Source: Thiobacillus sp.
GTDB taxonomy: Bacteria > Pseudomonadota > Gammaproteobacteria > Burkholderiales > Thiobacillaceae
Reading direction: 5' to 3'
Length of the DNA stretch: 64,000 nt
Assembly (NCBI GenBank): GCA_030679915.1
Contig: JAUXRY010000030.1
Span: 62,001-126,000 of the forward strand
Positions within the stretch are counted from its first letter, which is position 1; every line of letters starts with the position of its first letter. The notes beneath the pieces are model-generated. The model was not told the origin of the DNA, did not search any database, and saw only the letters and a list, made by a program, of their open reading frames with translations. This document shows positions 54,486 through 64,000 of this stretch, one piece after another. Position numbers and translations under genes: made by a program.

Positions 54486-55919
54486 TTATTCTTCGGTGCT
54501 GTAGGTCTGCATCCGACTATAAAGCGTGGTGCGGTTGATGCCGAGCATCTTGGCGGCCTGCGACAGGTTGCCATGGGTCATGTTGAGGGCGGCTTCCACG
54601 TAGGCCTTTTCCCACTGACGCAAGGTGACGTCGAGGTTGAAGTTGGCGACCGTTTGCAGTTGTTTGCGCGCCAGTTCAATCAGCAATTTGCCGTCGTTGG
54701 CCAACGGAATTTCTTGCGGATAGGCCTGGTCGGTATCGAGCTCGTCCTCCAACTGCTGGGCGTTTACTGTCTTACCAGGGTATTTAGTCGTCAGGCGAAT
54801 GGCGATGTTGCGCAGTTCACGCACGTTGCCCGGGAAGTGGTAGTCCGCCCACATTTGCTGTGCACGGTCATCAAGATTAAATGGCTGGCTTTTGGCTTCG
54901 TGAGCGTAAAAGCCGCGGAAATGATTGAGCAGGGTGAGTTTGTCCTGACCCATTTCACGTAGCGGCGGCACCGCAATGGAGAATACCGATAACCGATGAT
55001 AGAGGTCGGCACGAAAGCGGCCGGCCTTGATTTCTGCGCGTAGGTCACGGTTGGTCGCGGTGACGACACGCGCATTGGAAAAACGCGGCTGGGTTTCGCC
55101 GACACGCTGGTATTCGCCGTTTTCCAGCACCCGCAACAACTTGGCCTGGAGTTCCAGCGGCAACTCGCCGATTTCGTCGAGGAACAGTGTGCCGTTTTCG
55201 GCTTCTTCGAAATAACCGGCACGGGAGCTGGTCGCGCCGGTGAACGCACCCTTGGCGTAACCGAACAAGGTGGGTTCGACCAGCGTTGGTGAAATGGCCG
55301 CACAGTTCAGTGCCAGATAGGGTTTGGGTGCACGGGGTGACAACTGGTGCAGGCTGGATGCGACTCGCTCTTTTCCGCTACCGGATTCGCCTTCGATCAG
55401 GACGGGGAAAGGTGCGGCAGCATATTGCTTGATTTGCTCCCGCAGTTTGTCTATGGCCGGACTTTCGCCCACGATGCCGGAGTCTTTGATGGGTGCAGGG
55501 GCTTTTTCAGCGCTACGTTCTGCATCCTGAACCAGCAGCGCATTGAACAGCAGCGACTTGAGCCGCTCGGGCTCGCAGGGTTTGGCCACGAAATCGATTG
55601 CACCCAGCGCCCGTGCGTGACGTGCGTTGGCTTCGTCGCTCTGGCCGGAAAGGACCAGAATCTTGATGCTGGGGGAAATGCTCAGCAGGTCTGCGATCAG
55701 GGCAAAGCCCTCATCGGGCTTATGCGGATGCGGTGGCAGACCCAGATCAACCAGGGCTAACTGGGGCGGTTCGTCCAGTTGCATCAGCAGGCTTTTAACC
55801 TGGGCACGTGACTCGGCGGCCGAGATTTCGAAATCCTTGCTCAATACATAAGTGAGCGTATCGGATATCAGCGGATCGTCATCAACGATCAGCAAACTAG
55901 GCTTGTTGGTATGGGCCAC
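54486..55919 (-). CDS. sigma-54-dependent response regulator (PrsR/PilR/NtrC type)
   Basis: 477 residues from a GTG at 55919 preceded by GGAGG; an ATG at 55955 would add 12 residues but lacks such a site. Receiver: acidic pair DDD, phospho-Asp at about 56 (LVDLGLP), conserved Lys (VAKPCEP). AAA+ activator: Walker A GESGSGKE, the sigma-54 contact loop GAFTGA intact, [22 protein letters not shown] Fis-type HTH ends the protein ([21 protein letters not shown]). It resembles PrsR of PEP-CTERM systems. As first gene of the pilus operon it is the natural activator of the pilin promoter at 41402-41417; the likely kinase is at 41624-43369. Confidence 0.93.
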   Translation of the reverse strand: MAHTNKPSLLIVDDDPLISDTLTYVLSKDFEISAAESRAQVKSLLMQLDEPPQLALVDLGLPPHPHKPDEGFALIADLLSISPSIKILVLSGQSDEANARHARALGAIDFVAKPCEPERLKSLLFNALLVQDAERSAEKAPAPIKDSGIVGESPAIDKLREQIKQYAAAPFPVLIEGESGSGKERVASSLHQLSPRAPKPYLALNCAAISPTLVEPTLFGYAKGAFTGATSSRAGYFEEAENGTLFLDEIGELPLELQAKLLRVLENGEYQRVGETQPRFSNARVVTATNRDLRAEIKAGRFRADLYHRLSVFSIAVPPLREMGQDKLTLLNHFRGFYAHEAKSQPFNLDDRAQQMWADYHFPGNVRELRNIAIRLTTKYPGKTVNAQQLEDELDTDQAYPQEIPLANDGKLLIELARKQLQTVANFNLDVTLRQWEKAYVEAALNMTHGNLSQAAKMLGINRTTLYSRMQTYSTEE

Positions 55920-56107
55920 ATGTCCTCCGGGTCGAGTGGTACCCCTTCGGGGCATAAATGCGAAATCGCGCTTGCATCTGTGGATGCGTCATTTGTTCTA
56001 CGCGTGTCGGATTTTCGCCGATTGTGCCAGAGACGCAGATAAAGTTAAACCAGATTGGCAGACAGGGTGGCGGTTTGCGCTGCGTGTACGGGCCGGATGG
56101 CGTCTGT

Positions 56108-57811
56108 TTAGCCATCTACAGGCTGGGTGGTGACATGAATCCAGCCTTCGCTGCTTTCGATTGGCTTGCCCAACAATATGAGCTTGAGGTCGGTTGCGCC
56201 GTTGACCTGACATACTTTGCCGGACAAATAATGCACGGGATCAAGAATAAGAGTGTGGCTGCCTTTGCCGTCTGCCAGTATCAAACCTGAATTTGGTAGG
56301 GTTGGTGAGTTGTTGACTGAGTCCTTGACGGTGTAGTCAGCCGTGCCCGCATCTTGCAGGGATATCAGCGAAGGCGTTTCGGTCAATGTTTCAATCCCGA
56401 CCGAACTGGTATCGCTACTGATACGCGACAAACGGCGCACCATGCCAAGCTGCCATGTGTCCGACTCGTGTGTTTTGATGCCAATCAGCGCGCCCACCCG
56501 CAGCCAATCCTTGTCGCGTGATTCAACAACCGCACCAAAGCCGCATTCGCTTTCGTCGTGCATGACCCAACGTTCGACGTCGGGGGCATTAGCGGTGCTC
56601 GTTACGGTTGGAGTCTGTGTGGAATCGACACGTTCACGTGTACGTTCGGTGATAAATCCATACACCCGAACATCATCTTCTTCATTGTAGTTGAGCCCCA
56701 TACCGTAGGGTGAGGCGCGGGTGGGGGCATCCGCTGCCTTGAGTTGGCCAAAAATGGCATTCAGACCGTGCGCAACATCGACCAGGCGTTTGATGGGGGC
56801 ACGCGGGGCCCGGCGTTGTTCGCGGTCCTCGAGTGTAGCCCATTGGTGCTGAAGATGTTCCAGGAGTTCGAGGCTTTCGGCGGTACGGGCGTTGTCGCCC
56901 AAACCCAATTGTGCGGGGGTGCCGCCTTTTTTCAGTGAGTCATGAAGGGTTTGCACCACGAGTAAAAGATCGGCCGTGGACCAGAATCGCATGGGTTTCT
57001 CTATGTCGGGTTTACGAACCCGACGTGGCCCCTGGTCGGCTGACATATCAACGGAAAACGTATGGGCTTCAGCATCCAGTTGGGTGTCGAGGTTGAGTTG
57101 GTTATGCCATAGGCATAGCCAGCGATCCAGCAGGTCGAGTTGCTTGGGGTAGAGCGTGCCGGAATTGGCCAGGTTCAGCATCAACGTGTGCAGGTAGGCT
57201 GATTGGCAGCTGCATTCGGTTGTTTCTTCAGGATAGGCGCGCTGCAGTTTCACCTGGAAATCATGGGCTTCGGCTATGCGGTAGAGGTTATGCAACCTGA
57301 ACCAGAGTTTTTCGCTGGCGGGCAAGTAGCGAATGGCACGCCATTTCAGTAACTGGCCAAATGCGCGAATGGCCCGCAGGGTAATTAGCTGAATCGAAGC
57401 ATCCAGCGGGTTTTTTCCGGTTTCGTTGGAAATGTGCAATACAAAGGTGTGATAGCCCCGAGCAACTTCCCAGTTCAGGCCGTACACCGCATGCCAGAGT
57501 TGGCTTTCGACCTGTCGAGACATGCGCGGATTGCGTAAATATTGGCGAACCAGCGTGTCCTGAAAGTCTCGCGACTTCACGTCCAGCAACATGAATATAG
57601 CCAGACGGACTTTTGTGAAATCCGTTGAAGTTTCGTTGATGCGCTTAAGTTGAGCGTAGATGGCCTGCTGGCTCTTGTAGGCATCACCTGCGTGCAGCCC
57701 CTCGATCCAGCTTGCGGCTGCCCTGAGGCTGACAAGCGGGTCATCAGCCGGCTTGCCGGTTGGCAACAGTCGAGCAAATCCAGATGCAAGCTTTTCGGCG
57801 AGTGAATTCAT
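56108..57811 (-). CDS. large unknown protein with PilZ-like C-terminal segment
   Basis: 567 residues, cytoplasmic, no signal peptide or membrane segment. I do not recognise the first 400 residues, which are mainly helical (SLRAAASWIEGLHAGDAYKS, QLWHAVYGLNWEVARGYHTF). The segment from about 455 (RWVMHDESECGFGAVV, then DWLRVGALIGIKTHESDTW and MVRRLSRISSDTSSVGIE) follows the DxSxxG-then-barrel layout of PilZ domains, preceded by an Arg-rich stretch (ERTRERVD). A cyclic-di-GMP-binding role is therefore suggested but not shown. It lies between alaS and the pilus regulator on the same strand with gaps of 70 and 188 bases. Confidence 0.7.
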   Translation of the reverse strand: MNSLAEKLASGFARLLPTGKPADDPLVSLRAAASWIEGLHAGDAYKSQQAIYAQLKRINETSTDFTKVRLAIFMLLDVKSRDFQDTLVRQYLRNPRMSRQVESQLWHAVYGLNWEVARGYHTFVLHISNETGKNPLDASIQLITLRAIRAFGQLLKWRAIRYLPASEKLWFRLHNLYRIAEAHDFQVKLQRAYPEETTECSCQSAYLHTLMLNLANSGTLYPKQLDLLDRWLCLWHNQLNLDTQLDAEAHTFSVDMSADQGPRRVRKPDIEKPMRFWSTADLLLVVQTLHDSLKKGGTPAQLGLGDNARTAESLELLEHLQHQWATLEDREQRRAPRAPIKRLVDVAHGLNAIFGQLKAADAPTRASPYGMGLNYNEEDDVRVYGFITERTRERVDSTQTPTVTSTANAPDVERWVMHDESECGFGAVVESRDKDWLRVGALIGIKTHESDTWQLGMVRRLSRISSDTSSVGIETLTETPSLISLQDAGTADYTVKDSVNNSPTLPNSGLILADGKGSHTLILDPVHYLSGKVCQVNGATDLKLILLGKPIESSEGWIHVTTQPVDG

Positions 57812-57881
57812 GGTTTCAGCGGTCAGGGCAACATGTTCTCAAACACTATACGGTTGATTTAGCAAAAGCTGTACCCGGCGA

Positions 57882-60500
57882 TCAACCCAGCTTATTTTTT
57901 ACCCAGTCAGATACGGATTCCAGGGCAGCGGGCAATTGCGCAGGCTCAGTCCCGCCTGCCATCGCCAAATCGGGTTTTCCACCGCCTTTCCCCCCCACCT
58001 GCGTAGCGACAAAATTCACCAGCTCACCGGCCTTGATCTTGGTGATGACATCAGGGGTGACGGCAGCAATCAGGCTGACTTTCCCGTCAATAACCGTGCC
58101 GAGGACCAGCGCACACGACTTCAGCTTGTCGCGCAGTTTGTCGGCGGTTTCGCGCAAGCCCTTGGCATCGACGCCGTCGAGCTGTGCCGCCAAGACCTGC
58201 ACCCCACCGATGTCAACTGCCCGCTGCACCAGTTCGTCCCCCGCACTGGCGGCGAGTTTGGATTTCATGCGGTCGAGTTCTTTTTCCAGGGCACGCACGT
58301 TGTCGAGCATCTGGGCCAGTTTGGTGCCGAGTTCAGCCGGTTGCGCTTTCAAGGTTGCTGCAGCCTGGCGGATTTCCTGTTCGCGCGTCTGCACATAGGC
58401 CAGTGCATTGTCGCCAGTCACTGCCTCGATCCGTCGTACGCCAGCCGCGACGCCGGATTCGCCTATGACCAGGAAAAGGCCGATATCCCCGGTACGTGCC
58501 ACGTGGGTGCCACCGCACAGTTCGCGCGAGTTGCCAATATCGAGCACGCGTACTTCGTCGCCGTATTTCTCGCCAAACAGCATCGTCGCGCCGGTTTTCT
58601 GCGCGTCATCAATGGCCATCACACGCGCCTGCGTGGCCTGATTGGCCAGGATCTCGGCGTTGACCCGGATCTCCACCTCGCGAATCTGCGCGTCGGTCAT
58701 CGGACTGGGCTGTACAAAATCGAATCGGGTTTTTTCGCTGTCGACCAGCGAGCCTTTTTGCTGCACGTGTTCGCCCAACACATCGTGCAAGGCCTTGTGC
58801 ATCAGGTGGGTGACCGAGTGGTTGCGCATGGTGCGCGCGCGCGCCAGTTCATCGACTTTGGCCGAAACCGGTTCGCCGAGCTTGAGCGTGCCGGTCTTGA
58901 CCACGCCGTGGTGGCCGAATACCTGCGCCTGAATTTTCAATGTGTCTTCCACCGCGAACGCACCACCTGCCGCCTGCATCACCCCACAATCGCCCGCCTG
59001 ACCGCCGGATTCGGCGTAGAACGGCGTGTTGTCGAGCACCACCACGCCGAGCTCGCCTTCATTCAGCTGGTTGACGGCGGTTCCGTCCTTGTACAGCGCA
59101 AGGATGGTGCCGTCGTGCGCCAGCGTGTCGTAGCCGTGGAAGGTGGTCGCTGTGCCGGTGTATTCCAGGCCTGCGCCGAGCTTGAACTTGCCCGCTGCGC
59201 GCGCCTGACTCTTTTGCCGCTGCATGGCGGTGCCGAAAGCCGCCGTGTCGACAGTCATGCCGGCTTCGCGGCAGATGTCGGCGGTGAGATCGAGCGGAAA
59301 GCCGTAGGTATCGTGCAGCTTGAATGCCAGTTCGCCGTCGAAGGTGCCACCGGCAGGCAGGGTTTTCAGCGTGGCCTCGAGGATGCCCATGCCGTGTTCG
59401 ATGGTCTCGAAAAAGCGTTCTTCTTCCTGTCGCAGAATCTCGATCACCCGATCCTGGGACTTGACGAGTTCCGGGTAAGCCTCGCCCATCACCGCGACCA
59501 GGTTGGGCACCATGCGGTTGAAGAAGGCCGAACGCACGCCCAGCTTGTAGCCGTGGCGAATCGCGCGGCGGATGATGCGACGCAGCACATAGCCGCGCCC
59601 TTCGTTGCCGGGGATGACGCCGTCGACGATCAAGAACGAGCAGGCGCGAATGTGGTCGGCAATCACCTTGAGCGAATTGATGCCGAGATCAGTCGTTCGG
59701 GTTTCGCGTGCGGCAGCTTGAATCAGCGCCTGAAACAGATCGATCTCGTAATTGGAATGCACATGCTGCATCACCGCCGAAATGCGCTCCAGCCCCATGC
59801 CGGTGTCGACCGAAGGCTTGGGTAGCGGATGCATCGTCCCTGATTCATCGCGGTTGAACTGCATGAACACGTTGTTCCAGATTTCGATGTAGCGGTCGCC
59901 ATCCTCGTCGGGCGAACCGGGCGGGCCGCCGGCGATTTCCGCGCCGTGGTCGTAGAAAATTTCGGTGCACGGGCCGCACGGGCCGGTGTCGCCCATTGCC
60001 CAGAAATTGTCGGAGGCGTAGCGCGCGCCCTTGTTATCGCCGATGCGCACAATGCGATCTTTCGGCACGCCGATATCGTTGTGCCAGATATCGAACGCTT
60101 CGTCGTCCTCGGCATAGACCGTGACCCACAGCTTCTCGGTCGGCAGCTTCAACACCACCGTGAGGTATTCCCACGCGTATTTAATGGCGTCCTGCTTGAA
60201 ATAATCGCCGAAGCTGAAGTTGCCCAGCATCTCGAAAAAAGTGTGATGGCGCGCGGTGTAGCCGACGTTTTCCAGATCGTTGTGCTTGCCGCCGGCGCGC
60301 ACGCAGCGCTGCGACGACACCGCGCGAGTGTAGGCACGCTTGTCCTGCCCGGTGAACACATCCTTGAACTGCACCATCCCCGCGTTGGTGAACAACAGCG
60401 TCGGATCGTTGCCCGGCACCAGTGGACTGCTGGTAACGATGGTGTGGCCCTTGGAGGCAAAATAATCGAGGAAACTTTGGCGAATCGCGCTGCTTTTCAT
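57882..60500 (-). CDS. alaS: alanine-tRNA ligase
   Basis: 872 residues from ATG 60500 ([20 protein letters not shown]), the standard length. Class II catalytic core ([30 protein letters not shown]), the editing domain with [11 protein letters not shown] and the zinc-binding [13 protein letters not shown], and the C-terminal dimerisation/DHHA1 part ([15 protein letters not shown]). It charges tRNA-Ala and clears mischarged Ser/Gly. Transcribed alone, divergent from the DUF1415 gene. Confidence 0.97.
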   Translation of the reverse strand: MKSSAIRQSFLDYFASKGHTIVTSSPLVPGNDPTLLFTNAGMVQFKDVFTGQDKRAYTRAVSSQRCVRAGGKHNDLENVGYTARHHTFFEMLGNFSFGDYFKQDAIKYAWEYLTVVLKLPTEKLWVTVYAEDDEAFDIWHNDIGVPKDRIVRIGDNKGARYASDNFWAMGDTGPCGPCTEIFYDHGAEIAGGPPGSPDEDGDRYIEIWNNVFMQFNRDESGTMHPLPKPSVDTGMGLERISAVMQHVHSNYEIDLFQALIQAAARETRTTDLGINSLKVIADHIRACSFLIVDGVIPGNEGRGYVLRRIIRRAIRHGYKLGVRSAFFNRMVPNLVAVMGEAYPELVKSQDRVIEILRQEEERFFETIEHGMGILEATLKTLPAGGTFDGELAFKLHDTYGFPLDLTADICREAGMTVDTAAFGTAMQRQKSQARAAGKFKLGAGLEYTGTATTFHGYDTLAHDGTILALYKDGTAVNQLNEGELGVVVLDNTPFYAESGGQAGDCGVMQAAGGAFAVEDTLKIQAQVFGHHGVVKTGTLKLGEPVSAKVDELARARTMRNHSVTHLMHKALHDVLGEHVQQKGSLVDSEKTRFDFVQPSPMTDAQIREVEIRVNAEILANQATQARVMAIDDAQKTGATMLFGEKYGDEVRVLDIGNSRELCGGTHVARTGDIGLFLVIGESGVAAGVRRIEAVTGDNALAYVQTREQEIRQAAATLKAQPAELGTKLAQMLDNVRALEKELDRMKSKLAASAGDELVQRAVDIGGVQVLAAQLDGVDAKGLRETADKLRDKLKSCALVLGTVIDGKVSLIAAVTPDVITKIKAGELVNFVATQVGGKGGGKPDLAMAGGTEPAQLPAALESVSDWVKNKLG

Positions 60501-60590
60501 GGTGTGGGCGGGGTTAAGTGCGTTAACGTCGAACAATAAGGCATTGTATCCGTTAAAGTTCCGGCCTTGCAGGCAGCATCAGGAGGAAAA

Positions 60591-61133
60591 ATGGACGACG
60601 CATCCGTCATCGCAGCCACCCGTGAATGGCTCGAAAAAGCCGTGATCGGGCTCAATTTGTGTCCCTTTGCCAAAGCGGTCTACGTCAAGAACCAGGTGCG
60701 CATCGTCGTGAGCGGTGCCAAGCATCTGGACGGTTTGCTGGAAGACCTTGACCGCGAACTGGATTTTCTGGCTGCAGCCGACCCCGAGGACGTCGACACC
60801 ACGCTGCTCATTCATCCCACGTTGCTGCCGGACTTTCTCGACTTCAACGATTTTCTGCAATTGGTCGATGCGGCCGTGGAAGAGCATGAACTGGAAGGCG
60901 TGATCCAGGTCGCCAGTTTCCACCCACAGTTCCAGTTCGAAGGCACCGAACCCGACAACATGGGCAACTACACCAACCGCGCGCCGTTTACCACCCTGCA
61001 TCTGCTGCGCGAGGCGAGCATCGAACGCGCCGTGGCGGCGTTTCCCGAAGCTGAAACGATTTTTGAACGGAATATCGAAACGCTGGAAAAGCTGGGGCCG
61101 GCGGGATGGAAGGGGTTGTGGCGCAAGCCGTGA
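60591..61133 (+). CDS. DUF1415 family protein
   Basis: 180 residues from ATG 60591, with AGGAGG just upstream. Seen: the family opening TREWLEKAVIGLNLCPFAKAV, then LLIHPTLLPDFLDFNDFLQLVD, QVASFHPQFQFEGTEPDNMGNYTNRAPFTTLHLLREASIE. The invariant CPFAK and the HPxF-FxGT segment are intact. The family is common in Proteobacteria and its function is unknown. The following 293 bases (61134-61426) hold no gene or RNA that I recognise. Confidence 0.9.
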   Translation: MDDASVIAATREWLEKAVIGLNLCPFAKAVYVKNQVRIVVSGAKHLDGLLEDLDRELDFLAAADPEDVDTTLLIHPTLLPDFLDFNDFLQLVDAAVEEHELEGVIQVASFHPQFQFEGTEPDNMGNYTNRAPFTTLHLLREASIERAVAAFPEAETIFERNIETLEKLGPAGWKGLWRKP

Positions 61134-61426
61134 AGGCTCAACCTGATCGCAGACGCAAAGCACAGATCTGGCCGAAGCATGTAGGTCAGCAGTCGGCCAG
61201 AAGCCGTCCTTCAGGCTAACTCTCCTATACGTCAGTTCCTCGGCGGAAGCTGCCGCTGGAGATTTGATCCGACAGCTATCGCTATGGATTCGTTACCGGA
61301 CGTAGGCCAGGAAATCCACCGAACGGCAGTATTTTGATTTCCTCTGCAGCATAACCCGACCCAAGGCATTCAGTCAGGGAGCCGAGCCTAACGTCCAGCT
61401 CTCCGCTAAAGCTATTCCCCTCGGTT

Positions 61427-61855
61427 CTAGTGTGGTGCTGCTGCCTGCCGGGCCAGTGCGCGCATCAGCCATTTCAGAACAGGCAGGCGAGCATAAAGTT
61501 CTTCAGCGGCATCCCAGTAATCGCGATGATGCGTCACCTTGCCGTCAGCATCGAAGGTCAGGTGGGTGGCGCCTTGAATGGTGGTGGGCTGACGCGTAAC
61601 TGGCATGGTGAAATCCATTTCCCACAGAATGACGGCGTGCCGGTCTTCACCGGGAAAGCGTCGGATGACGCGAAAGCACGCGCCTGGAAGCTTGTCGAAG
61701 GTGTGGCGCAGGATGGCGCGGATGGCCTCCACCCCCGTCACCTTATGGAAGGGATCCTTGAACCAGGCATTCGTCGCGTAATAGCTGTCGAGCTCGCCCA
61801 GGTTGCTGGCGGACAGCCTTTCGAAATACAGGCACAGTTCGTCGAGCGCATTCAT
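61427..61855 (-). CDS. SnoaL/NTF2-like protein
   Basis: 142 residues with the cone-shaped NTF2 fold pattern: an N-terminal helix (ELCLYFERLSASNLGELDSYY), ATNAWFKDPFHKVTGVEAIRAIL, then beta strands ending ATHLTFDADGKVTHHRDYWDAAEELY. The H-HRDYWD motif is typical of the steroid-isomerase-like branch next to short-chain dehydrogenases. Probably an accessory of the adjoining SDR; it overlaps the SDR stop by 4 bases. Confidence 0.83.
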   Translation of the reverse strand: MNALDELCLYFERLSASNLGELDSYYATNAWFKDPFHKVTGVEAIRAILRHTFDKLPGACFRVIRRFPGEDRHAVILWEMDFTMPVTRQPTTIQGATHLTFDADGKVTHHRDYWDAAEELYARLPVLKWLMRALARQAAAPH

Positions 61856-62619
61856 AAGCCAGTGATCCGGTGGACGATGGGAAAGTAGAAGCGATACGGC
61901 AGCAGGTTCAGCAGCTTCAGCACGCGAGTGAACCGTTTGGGAAAATGAATCTCGAATGCGCCGCGCTCGATTCCGGAAAGAATTTCGCGCGCGGCCTCAT
62001 CGGCCTCGATCAGTGCCGGCATCTTGAAATCATTGAGGTCAGTGAGCGGCGTTTTGACGAAGCCGGGATTGATGAGATGCACCGCTACGCCCCTGGGCGC
62101 GAGGTCGAGATAGAGCGTTTCGGCGAAGTTGATCAGCGCCGCCTTGGTCGCGCCGTACACCAGTCCGCTGGGCAGGCCGCCGTAGCCCGCGACGCTGGCG
62201 GTGATCGCCAGCCGCCCCTTGCCGCGTTGCGCAAAATAGGGGGCAAGCAGGGCGCTCACATTCATCGCGCCGACCAGATTCACCTGCACCAGCTTTTCGG
62301 CGACCACGGCATCCAGTTCCCAGGCGCGCACCGGTTGATGGGTGCCGGCATTGATGATGGCCACATCGATGTCGCCGAAGCGGGCGCGGATCGTGTCGAA
62401 CGCACCCTGCAGGCTGGCGCGGTCAGTGACGTCTGCAGGTGCAACCAGCGCGCTGCCGTCGGCCAGCGCCGTCAGCGCCTCGCGGTTGCGGCCGGTCAGC
62501 GCCACCTGCGCGCCGCGCGCCATCAGCAGTTTTGCCGTCGCCTCGCCGATGCCTGAACTGGCACCGATCAGCCACACTCGCTGGCCGTGCCAGTCAGCAA
62601 GTGGGGGATTGAGGCTCAT
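61852..62619 (-). CDS. short-chain dehydrogenase/reductase
   Basis: 255 residues from ATG 62619. Rossmann motif GASSGIG at 19-25, NAG (INAGTH), catalytic Ser (ITASVAGYGG), and Tyr/Lys in LVYGATKAAL near 150; the C-terminus ends in a basic hydrophobic helix (RVLKLLNLLPYRFYFPIVHRITGL), suggesting peripheral membrane contact. NAD(P)-dependent oxidoreductase, substrate unknown. Overlaps the DUF3833 gene by 4 bases on one side and the NTF2-like gene on the other. Confidence 0.92.
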   Translation of the reverse strand: MSLNPPLADWHGQRVWLIGASSGIGEATAKLLMARGAQVALTGRNREALTALADGSALVAPADVTDRASLQGAFDTIRARFGDIDVAIINAGTHQPVRAWELDAVVAEKLVQVNLVGAMNVSALLAPYFAQRGKGRLAITASVAGYGGLPSGLVYGATKAALINFAETLYLDLAPRGVAVHLINPGFVKTPLTDLNDFKMPALIEADEAAREILSGIERGAFEIHFPKRFTRVLKLLNLLPYRFYFPIVHRITGL

Positions 62620-63146
62620 GTGCCCTTGCGAAAGCTGATCACGATTTCGCCGAGTTTGAAACCGAACTTGCGCATCTCCGACTTGTTCAGCATCGTCGTG
62701 CCATCCATCTGATACATCCAGTCGTCGAACTGCACCTCGTAAATTTTGCCATCTACCGGCAACAGCAAGGTGTATTTCCACTGCAGCGCGTTGCCGTAGG
62801 CGGTGCCAATGGCTTCGCCTTTGACGTCATCGGCGCGACCGATGTAGCGATGCGCGTCGAGCTTGCTGATGCGCCAGATGCGTTGCGATTTTTCGCCGTC
62901 TGACCAGACAAAGTTTTCTGTCAGCACGCCTTCGTTGCCGTTCCATTCGCCGGTCATCTTCACCGTGAAGCGGCGTTTCACCTCGCCGGATCGATCGGCG
63001 AAATAACCCCAGGCGGTGAGCGGACCGTTGAAATAGGTGGCGATGTCGAGTGTCGGCGTTTGCGCGCGGTACACCTCGGGCGACACGCCGGCACAGCCTG
63101 ACAGGCCTAGCACGGTACACATAACGGCGAGTGATTTTTTCAGCAT
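62616..63146 (-). CDS. DUF3833 lipoprotein
   Basis: 176 residues from ATG 63146. Lipoprotein signal MLKKSLAVMCTVLGLSGCAG (Cys 18). The body is a lipocalin-like beta barrel of the DUF3833 family: TLDIATYFNGPLTAWGYFADRSG, RRFTVKMTGEWNGNEGVLTENFVWSDGE, KYTLLLPVDGKIYEVQFDDWMYQMD. These genes habitually accompany SDR and MFS genes in the arrangement seen here, perhaps for lipid handling at the envelope. The start overlaps the MFS gene end by 7 bases. Confidence 0.9.
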   Translation of the reverse strand: MLKKSLAVMCTVLGLSGCAGVSPEVYRAQTPTLDIATYFNGPLTAWGYFADRSGEVKRRFTVKMTGEWNGNEGVLTENFVWSDGEKSQRIWRISKLDAHRYIGRADDVKGEAIGTAYGNALQWKYTLLLPVDGKIYEVQFDDWMYQMDGTTMLNKSEMRKFGFKLGEIVISFRKGT

Positions 63147-64000
63147 GGGACAACTCCAGAGTGGGCGATTGGGCGGGCGCGCCAGAACCAGATCAGCGCG
63201 CCGATTTTCATGACGATGGGTAAAAGGGCATAGGTGGCTGACAGGGCAAACAGGTTGCCGCCGCCGGGCGCGTAGCCCCAAAAATCGAGCAACGGCAGTG
63301 CCATCCCTGCAGCGAGCGCCAGGGTGAGCTTGGCGAAAAAGCTCAGCAGTCCGTAATACGCGCCGGGCTGCGGCGCGGGGTCGGCGTCGATCATGTCAGC
63401 GACCAGTGCCGGCGGCAGCGCAAGGTCGGCCCCGAGCGCGAGACCGGATGCCGCGCACACCAGTGCATAGCCGACCAGATCACCGGCGCCGAGCCAGAAT
63501 GCGGCGGCAAAAGCAGCGATGGATAAAGCCATCGACACCAGCCAGGCATCCAGCGTGCCGATGCGTTTAGCCAGCCGCACCCACAGTGGTAGGCCAAGCG
63601 CACCGCTCAAAAAATAAATCACCAGGAAAAGCCCGCTGTGCGCAGCCAGTTTCAGTACGTCGTTTATGAAAAAAATCACCAGTGTGGCGGGCAACGCGGC
63701 GGCAACGCCGTTCAGCAGATAGCCCGGCACAAAGCGCGCAAAAGCCGGGTTGGCCAGCGGCCGCAGCATCTGCCTGAATCCCGGTGAATGCGCGCTGCGT
63801 TGCATCGCGGGGGTGGCGATCAGGGTGAACGCGGCAAAGCCCAGCAGCAGGCCGAGAAAAATCCAGCCCATGCGCGCCAAGCCCTCGGCCAGCGTGGCCG
63901 CCAGTACGGTCGGCAGCGCGGCGGCCAGCACTACGCCCACCAAGCCGAAGCCTTCACGAGAAGCGAAGAGCTGGGTGCGTTCGTGCGGCACGCTCGACAG
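63140..64000 (-). CDS. MFS_2 (GPH-type) transporter, 5' end outside window
   Basis: About 286 residues of an open frame that runs to the window edge; the N-terminal half is missing. The visible part begins SSVPHERTQLFASREGFGLVGVVLAA, the conserved loop between helices 4 and 5 of sugar:cation symporter-like proteins, and has seven further membrane segments ending FALSATYALLPIVMKIGALIWFWRA. A substrate cannot be given. It leads the overlapping cluster with DUF3833, SDR and NTF2-like genes. Confidence 0.88.
   Translation of the reverse strand: MSSVPHERTQLFASREGFGLVGVVLAAALPTVLAATLAEGLARMGWIFLGLLLGFAAFTLIATPAMQRSAHSPGFRQMLRPLANPAFARFVPGYLLNGVAAALPATLVIFFINDVLKLAAHSGLFLVIYFLSGALGLPLWVRLAKRIGTLDAWLVSMALSIAAFAAAFWLGAGDLVGYALVCAASGLALGADLALPPALVADMIDADPAPQPGAYYGLLSFFAKLTLALAAGMALPLLDFWGYAPGGGNLFALSATYALLPIVMKIGALIWFWRARPIAHSGVVPC

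Noticed and set aside
61134-61426. Gap after the DUF1415 gene searched for tRNA, riboswitch or insertion-sequence ends
   Set aside because: No cloverleaf, aptamer signature or terminal inverted repeats visible; GACGCAAAGC at 61150-61159 resembles part of the GEMM signature, but the GGGCAAACC element and hairpins are missing.

Overview
The window reads as chromosomal DNA of a betaproteobacterium, probably from the Nitrosomonadales (Thiobacillus-like) part of the class. The main clues are the kdsD-kdsC-lptC-lptA-lptB-rpoN-hpf-ptsN-hprK-rapZ block, the yhdP-nit-tldD block, and a bacterial-size SRP RNA directly upstream of dnaX-ybaB-recR. Coding density is high. I see no prophage, CRISPR array, rRNA or tRNA. 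The species assignment is inference.

Layout. 1-2000: the 3' end of acetyl-CoA synthetase, a small 'translational machinery' family protein, then a transcription unit with a cyclic-di-GMP-I riboswitch, a decayed subtilase gene and a terminator. 1997-9543: an FMN reductase, the Hsp15-type S4 protein, the giant AsmA-like YhdP, a nitrilase-family amidase and TldD. 9769-15299: a signalling cassette of a small unknown protein, a double-domain KaiC-like ATPase, a hybrid histidine kinase and a GGDEF-EAL enzyme; the last two share a homologous N-terminal module built of strict 7-residue RE repeats. 15473-19240: a very large DUF1631/GGDEF/EAL protein with degenerate catalytic motifs. 19364-20602: an aromatic-rich leader peptide and attenuator hairpin in front of the DAHP synthase gene. 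20629-24949: SRP RNA, a 107-nt palindrome, dnaX, ybaB, recR, purB.

24975-38543 is mostly minus-strand housekeeping: a CnoX-type thioredoxin, a lipoprotein cytochrome c, greB, tcdA, ubiX, then the block from kdsD (Kdo synthesis) through the Lpt export genes, sigma-54, hibernation factor, PTS-Ntr EIIA, HPr kinase and RapZ. A KefB-like antiporter is divergent from kdsD.

40698-55919 is an MSHA-like type IV pilus locus: two prepilin genes, PilP/PilO/PilM-N-like proteins, MshG, MshE, a TPR protein, the secretin MshL and the AAA ATPase MshM. It is flanked by a membrane histidine kinase and a sigma-54-dependent response regulator. One pilin has a textbook sigma-54 promoter with palindromes about 90-120 bp upstream, so rpoN, the regulator and the pilin probably form one control circuit. 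A 535-bp inverted-duplication element sits between mshG and mshE. 56108-64000 carries a large unknown protein with a PilZ-like tail, alaS, a DUF1415 protein, and an overlapping minus-strand cluster (NTF2-like, SDR, DUF3833 lipoprotein, MFS_2 transporter cut by the window edge).

A common thread is cyclic-di-GMP: a riboswitch, one apparently active GGDEF-EAL enzyme, one degenerate GGDEF-EAL protein and two PilZ-like segments lie in the same 60 kb as a pilus locus. The most original material is the KaiC/RE-repeat cassette, the aroG leader, the riboswitch before a dead protease gene, the sigma-54 pilin promoter and the two palindromic elements.
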